A stretch of DNA of 8,164 nucleotides. Source: Candidatus Kuenenia stuttgartensis (GTDB taxonomy: Bacteria; Planctomycetota; Planctomycetia; Isosphaerales; Isosphaeraceae). Position numbers and translations under genes: made by a program. The DNA is taken from positions 1 to 8,164 of the forward strand of contig CAMCFM010000167.1 in the NCBI GenBank assembly GCA_945874095.1, read 5' to 3'. Positions 6,294 to 8,164 of this stretch are shown here, piece after piece. Below the pieces are notes generated by a model that did no database searches, was not told the origin of the DNA, and saw only the letters and a list, made by a program, of their open reading frames with translations. The first letter of the stretch is position 1. Each line of letters opens with the position of its first letter.

Positions 6294-7919
6294 TCATTTT
6301 GATTTTGGTGCCGCTTTTTCAGTTGACGTCGATTTTGGTTTCGCCTTTCCCGGCTCACGATCAGACAGTTCACGAAGATAAGGGGAGCTAGACCGCTTTT
6401 GGAGGGACTCCTCGAAAATCTCGATTTCCTGACCCTCATAACGCGAAGCCAATGCTTCAATTTCGGCTGTAAGTGCTTGGGCGGCTTGCGTGTATATCGC
6501 CTTTTTCTCCTGAATCTGACGCTTCTGGGCCGAAACTTTCCATTCAGAGATCCTGGAGGAGTAAGCTGAACCTTGAGGGGTGGTTTTCCACGCCCGAAGC
6601 AGGCCATCAACGCTGTCCCAGTCTTCTGCCTTTGTACGATCCGCAGCGCGGGCCTCGATGATCAGGCGACGTGCGATTCCATCGAGAATTTCGTCACGAA
6701 ACGCGATCAATTTCTGTTCAAATTCCACGGCAGAGGGCTTCGTATCTGCCAGAATGGCCGGGACTTGATCGCCAGCCAGAATCGGAACATCCAGCAAGGG
6801 CTCGATCGAGCCGCCTACGAGCCTGACACCGAAAAACTCGAGCCCCACGGGCGGATCAATGGTTAATTTGCCTTCCCGATCCGTCAGATGAGTGCTGGCC
6901 ACCTCTCCATCAGGCCATCGGTGAATCTCGACTTTGTAGCCGGCAACAGGGTGTTTGACAGACGCTCCGTTGCTCTGAATCAATTGGCTGAACTGGAGTT
7001 GCGTGGCGGTATCGGACGGATTATAGGCCAGCGCGACAAGTTTATTGGTTTGCTTGTATTTACGACCAACCGGGTCGCGAAAACTACTGATGATCTGGCA
7101 GGAAACTCCCGAATCGTCTGGTGTGGCGGCCTTCAAATATGTCCACGGCTCAATCGAACTGGCGATGAACTTGCCTGAACGCTCATAGAAAAGCCTGACC
7201 AATTGAAAATATTGCCCAGGCCTGACTGTCGCTCCCTCCGGGCTGGCTGACTTAAGTCCACTGCCCTGAACGCGCAAACGCACTTGCCCACCTTCGTTTC
7301 CTATGACATCGGCCAGCGGACGAAAAATATCTTTACTCAATAGAAGCATACCTCTGGGAAGGTCGTTCAAGCTCGCTGAACGGCGTCTGACAGGCCCGAG
7401 AATGCCTGTTCGATAATCAAACTCACGACCGATCAGTTCAAGGCTTGTGGTGTCGCTGCCTGGCCGGGCCCTGATCAACCAGATTTTATCGAATGGGAAT
7501 CGTGTTTTCCGGTCATATTCGATCGGCTCCGGCCATTGCTGCCAAAGGTCAAAATCGGCGTCCCATGTTTCCCCTTCAGCCCAGCGTGTCTGCAATTTCC
7601 AAGGCTGGCCAACGACCCGCTCGGACAACGATTTCAGATCAATCAGGCACTGGTTGGCAGTCGATGAATCAAGAGCAACATTTTCGGCGACTGAGAATCG
7701 GATCTCGATACGATAAGCCTGACGCTCCAGAGAGATATCATTAGATTCAGCCGGCTTGGAAGCCTTCTCTGGAACCGATGGTTTTGATGATTCCGGTGCC
7801 GGTATTTGGGCGGACGTGGACTGTTTCGGATCAGCAGTCGTCTGGGCCATGGTCAAGGTGGAAAAACATGCCAAATGTAAAGCCAGCAGAAAGGATTGGA
7901 ACCAGTGATACTTTCTCAT
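6294..7919 (-). CDS. Secreted protein of unknown function, 541 aa, planctomycete-type
   Basis: I do not recognise a named family. A Sec signal peptide is clear: MRK, a hydrophobic core (FLLALHLACFSTL), and probable cleavage after TMA at residue 25. C18 is not in a valid lipobox, so a lipoprotein is unlikely. Residues 26-62 are a Ser/Pro/Lys linker, suggesting the protein is tethered away from the membrane or wall. Residues 65-390 look beta-rich. Within them, GYKVEIHRWPDGEVASTHLTDREGKLTI (starting near 327) resembles a carboxypeptidase-regulatory or Ig-like strand pattern, a loose resemblance only. Residues about 395-510 are charged helices, probably coiled coil (SAQKRQIQEKKAIYTQAAQA). The tail is Lys-rich and disordered. 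The start codon overlaps the preceding gene's stop as ATGA (7916-7919), with GAGGTG 14 nt upstream, so it is probably translated together with that gene. Confidence 0.85.
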   Translation of the reverse strand: MRKYHWFQSFLLALHLACFSTLTMAQTTADPKQSTSAQIPAPESSKPSVPEKASKPAESNDISLERQAYRIEIRFSVAENVALDSSTANQCLIDLKSLSERVVGQPWKLQTRWAEGETWDADFDLWQQWPEPIEYDRKTRFPFDKIWLIRARPGSDTTSLELIGREFDYRTGILGPVRRRSASLNDLPRGMLLLSKDIFRPLADVIGNEGGQVRLRVQGSGLKSASPEGATVRPGQYFQLVRLFYERSGKFIASSIEPWTYLKAATPDDSGVSCQIISSFRDPVGRKYKQTNKLVALAYNPSDTATQLQFSQLIQSNGASVKHPVAGYKVEIHRWPDGEVASTHLTDREGKLTIDPPVGLEFFGVRLVGGSIEPLLDVPILAGDQVPAILADTKPSAVEFEQKLIAFRDEILDGIARRLIIEARAADRTKAEDWDSVDGLLRAWKTTPQGSAYSSRISEWKVSAQKRQIQEKKAIYTQAAQALTAEIEALASRYEGQEIEIFEESLQKRSSSPYLRELSDREPGKAKPKSTSTEKAAPKSK

Positions 7920-8164
7920 GGTGTTTTTGATTTCACCTCAGATGCAATGGACCAGCTGTAGATATTCTGATAAAGCATATCGATGCCAGGCTTTAAGCCC
8001 GTCAGGCTTTTTCGCCAGGCGAATCGGTGGGGCACCTGCCAAAGCGGGATCACAGGCGTTTCTTCGCGACAGAGCCGGTCGATGAACCGGCCTGACTGGC
8101 GGACGACCGCCTCGTTCCAGGATCGTTCCACATCCAGCACTTGTGACAATGTGAGCGGGCTCGC
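7916..8164 (-). CDS. Extracellular solute-binding protein, family 5 (peptide/nickel type), C-terminal end only
   Basis: This is a partial gene. The reading frame is open to the window edge with no credible start, so only the last 82 residues are present. The fragment contains EETPVIPLWQVPHRFAWRKSLTG followed by LYQNIYSWSIASE. That is the pattern at the C terminus of SBP_bac_5 proteins, where a strand reading xPVIPLWQ is followed by a YR.xL.G turn and a closing aromatic strand. These lipoproteins or periplasmic proteins deliver peptides or similar solutes to an ABC importer, but planctomycetes also have large variants with extra domains. Substrate and full architecture cannot be judged from this fragment. 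Its stop TGA overlaps the start of the 541-aa secreted protein as ATGA, implying coupled translation and a functional link. Confidence 0.7.
   Translation of the reverse strand, partial: ASPLTLSQVLDVERSWNEAVVRQSGRFIDRLCREETPVIPLWQVPHRFAWRKSLTGLKPGIDMLYQNIYSWSIASEVKSKTP

Noticed and set aside
7919..8149. Short complete gene starting at a TTG at 8149
   Set aside because: The frame stays open to the window edge and the fragment matches the C terminus of a much larger solute-binding protein, so it is a truncated gene rather than a small one.

Overview
The window looks like part of a planctomycete chromosome, possibly near Planctopirus or Schlesneria. This is inferred from moderate GC, the style of the exported protein at 6294-7919, a molybdenum-hydroxylase operon with a small cysteine-rich partner, and a GGTCAGGGGACCGTGCCTAC-type intergenic element. 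No rRNA, tRNA, CRISPR array, insertion sequence or phage gene was seen.

Layout. One plus-strand gene (91-1623) encodes an unrecognised 510-aa protein, probably helical and cytoplasmic. It converges on a block of minus-strand genes. The 335-nt convergent gap (1624-1958) holds a small hairpin-forming element and a strong, apparently bidirectional, intrinsic terminator.

The central minus-strand operon reads 6018 -> 1959 in four genes. They are a Tat-targeted [2Fe-2S] subunit, a 715-aa molybdopterin-binding catalytic subunit, a 328-aa FAD-binding subunit, and an 86-aa cysteine-rich protein of unknown function. The first three form a complete xanthine dehydrogenase/aldehyde oxidase family enzyme, with the small/medium/large split seen in E. 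coli PaoABC. Only the Fe-S subunit carries a twin-arginine signal, so the folded complex is probably exported with the other two subunits as passengers. Electrons would flow from the Mo centre through two [2Fe-2S] clusters to FAD. The substrate cannot be read from the sequence. The FAD subunit keeps the loop that holds an extra [4Fe-4S] cluster in PaoB but has lost most of its cysteines. The small fourth gene is tightly linked and probably co-translated, and is the best candidate for something undescribed here.

Upstream on the same strand, after a gap of about 275 nt, lies a second unit. It contains the C-terminal end of a probable family-5 extracellular solute-binding protein (cut by the window edge) overlapping by ATGA with a 541-aa secreted protein of unknown function. 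These two are probably translationally coupled, which suggests a cell-envelope or transport role.
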